A stretch of DNA of 64,000 nucleotides from Nemophila menziesii (Eukaryota; Streptophyta; Magnoliopsida; Boraginales; Hydrophyllaceae), in NCBI GenBank assembly GCA_029959085.1, contig JARWIR010000047.1, forward strand, positions 2,418,001-2,482,000, written 5' to 3'. The notes below the pieces were generated by a model. The model made no database searches. It worked only from the letters and a program-made list of their open reading frames with translations, and was not told the DNA's origin. This document shows, piece by piece, positions 63,031-64,000 of this stretch. Within the stretch, counting starts at the first letter, position 1. Every line of letters starts with the position of its first letter. Both the position numbers and the translations under genes were made by a program.

Positions 63031-64000
63031 TTTTTGATGAAGAACCGAGTAAGTAAACTAGATACCCAAAGCTGACAAAAATACAAACAAGTAAGAGTGA
63101 CGTCCTATGTGAAAATCGATGAATAGCTCCTTTCCATGAAGATTAAAACTTAATTCCGAAGTGGCTGCTTAGCAAACGAAATTCCTAGCGGCAAGAATTA
63201 TATTTTCACCCAAAATGGACTTACAAGAATAACAGGGGACAGAGTAACAAAGACAGATGAATTTGGAGGATTGGCTTATAGTTGAAGATTAAGATCATCT
63301 TTTCTCGTTCTCTGCGTATGTCGCATTTTTTAATTCATGAACATCATGCACGCTTATGCTGAAAAAATAGAGCATCCTTCTTCTATGAGTCATGTTTTAT
63401 TTATTAGAATTTGTTTGTTTAGCTTTAACTTTTGACCAGATAAATATTGAACTGAATATTTAAGCTTTCTTTGTTTTTACTCGCGTGTTACATTTTACGA
63501 ACACAACTCAAATTGACCCAACTTGCTGAATGCAATATTTAATATTATTAATCAGAATAAGTAAAATATTGTCCTAGTTAATATTTAAACTATATTTTTA
63601 TACGCCCTCGTTCCAACTTTATTATTCACCTTTTTTCGTGAGGAATGATTAACAATTTTTTATTAGCATCTCTATATAAAATATCACTCTTACTCAATAA
63701 GTATAAGGTTATTTATTGCACTACTCCTTTTAACTAATTAAAAGGTGTCTTTATATTGTAAAATAAAACAAAAACTTATTGAACATCCTCTTTTAAAAAG
63801 CTGGAGAAAAAAAGATGGACATGGGGAGTTATAATATAAAATATAAATAGAATTAAATAGTTTTAAAAATTTGAATTTTGAAATTTGGGAACTTAATTTT
63901 ATATTTCTCAATAATAGTGAAAAATAAATATAGTTGCATATAAGATATTATCTCAATCCAATATGTATTTCATTATTGTACAAATGGTAACTATATAAAG
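63024..64000 (+). repeat. U17, partial array unit at right edge
   Basis: First ~980 bp of a further unit, most like U13. It contains the spacer and a complete Stowaway-like MITE. The array continues past the window. Confidence 0.95.
63603..63828. mobile_element. Stowaway-like MITE, U17
   Basis: Matches the U13 copy at the left end. Confidence 0.62.

Noticed and set aside
1..64000. CRISPR array, rRNA intergenic spacer or LTR retrotransposon nest
   Set aside because: Units are about 4 kb with no short spacer pattern. No rRNA sequence, LTR pairs, primer-binding site, polypurine tract or gag/pol reading was seen.

Overview
This window looks like plant nuclear DNA, probably from a flowering plant. 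It is AT-rich, has no bacterial-style gene packing, carries Stowaway-like and fold-back MITEs, and contains intron-like sequence with plant-style splice signals. I cannot name the species. The whole window is one head-to-tail array of a unit of about 4 kb. Seventeen occurrences of one landmark (TAAGTGATTTTTGATGAAGA or a close variant) delimit 16 intervals, U1 to U16. A partial unit lies at each end (U0 and U17), and neither edge of the array is in view. Fifteen intervals are 3.87 to 4.32 kb; U1 is only 1.69 kb because of an internal deletion.

Layout of one unit in the gene-like direction (+ strand): (1) a promoter-like stretch with a telo-box and copies of AGCCCA (site II type); (2) segment c, a short lysine-rich open frame of unknown identity; (3) about 0.6 kb of spacer; (4) a Stowaway-like MITE of about 227 bp; (5) segment a, an open or broken frame whose end resembles the N-terminal pre-SET region of a plant SUVR histone methyltransferase; (6) about 1.3 kb of intron-like spacer, with a (TA)n tract in some copies and a minus-strand exon-like patch; (7) segment b, a 280-nt exon-like block that reads clearly as the C-terminal zinc-binding pre-SET region of SUVR1/2/4-type proteins; (8) about 250 bp to the next promoter-like stretch. 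I find no catalytic SET domain anywhere. The array therefore looks like amplified copies of the promoter and 5' part of a SUVR-like gene, cut off after the pre-SET exon. Most copies carry stops, frameshifts or deletions. U8 and U15 have the best segment b frames, and several B-type units keep segment a open.

Two subfamilies occur. Type A has a fixed TGA in segment a, a fixed early TAG in segment b and expanded TA tracts. Type B lacks these. Approximate mosaic: B 1-1183, A 1184-3430, B 3430-7610, A 7610-28520, B 28520-64000. Within these blocks there are recent tandem duplications: a 4,323-bp pair marked by a unique 193-bp fold-back MITE, and a 4,009-bp pair. There is also higher-order similarity: U11 with U13, U12 with U16, and the left edge with U14. 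This points to unequal exchange or conversion. Apart from the repeats, no tRNA, rRNA, intact host gene, CRISPR array or complete autonomous transposon was recognised.
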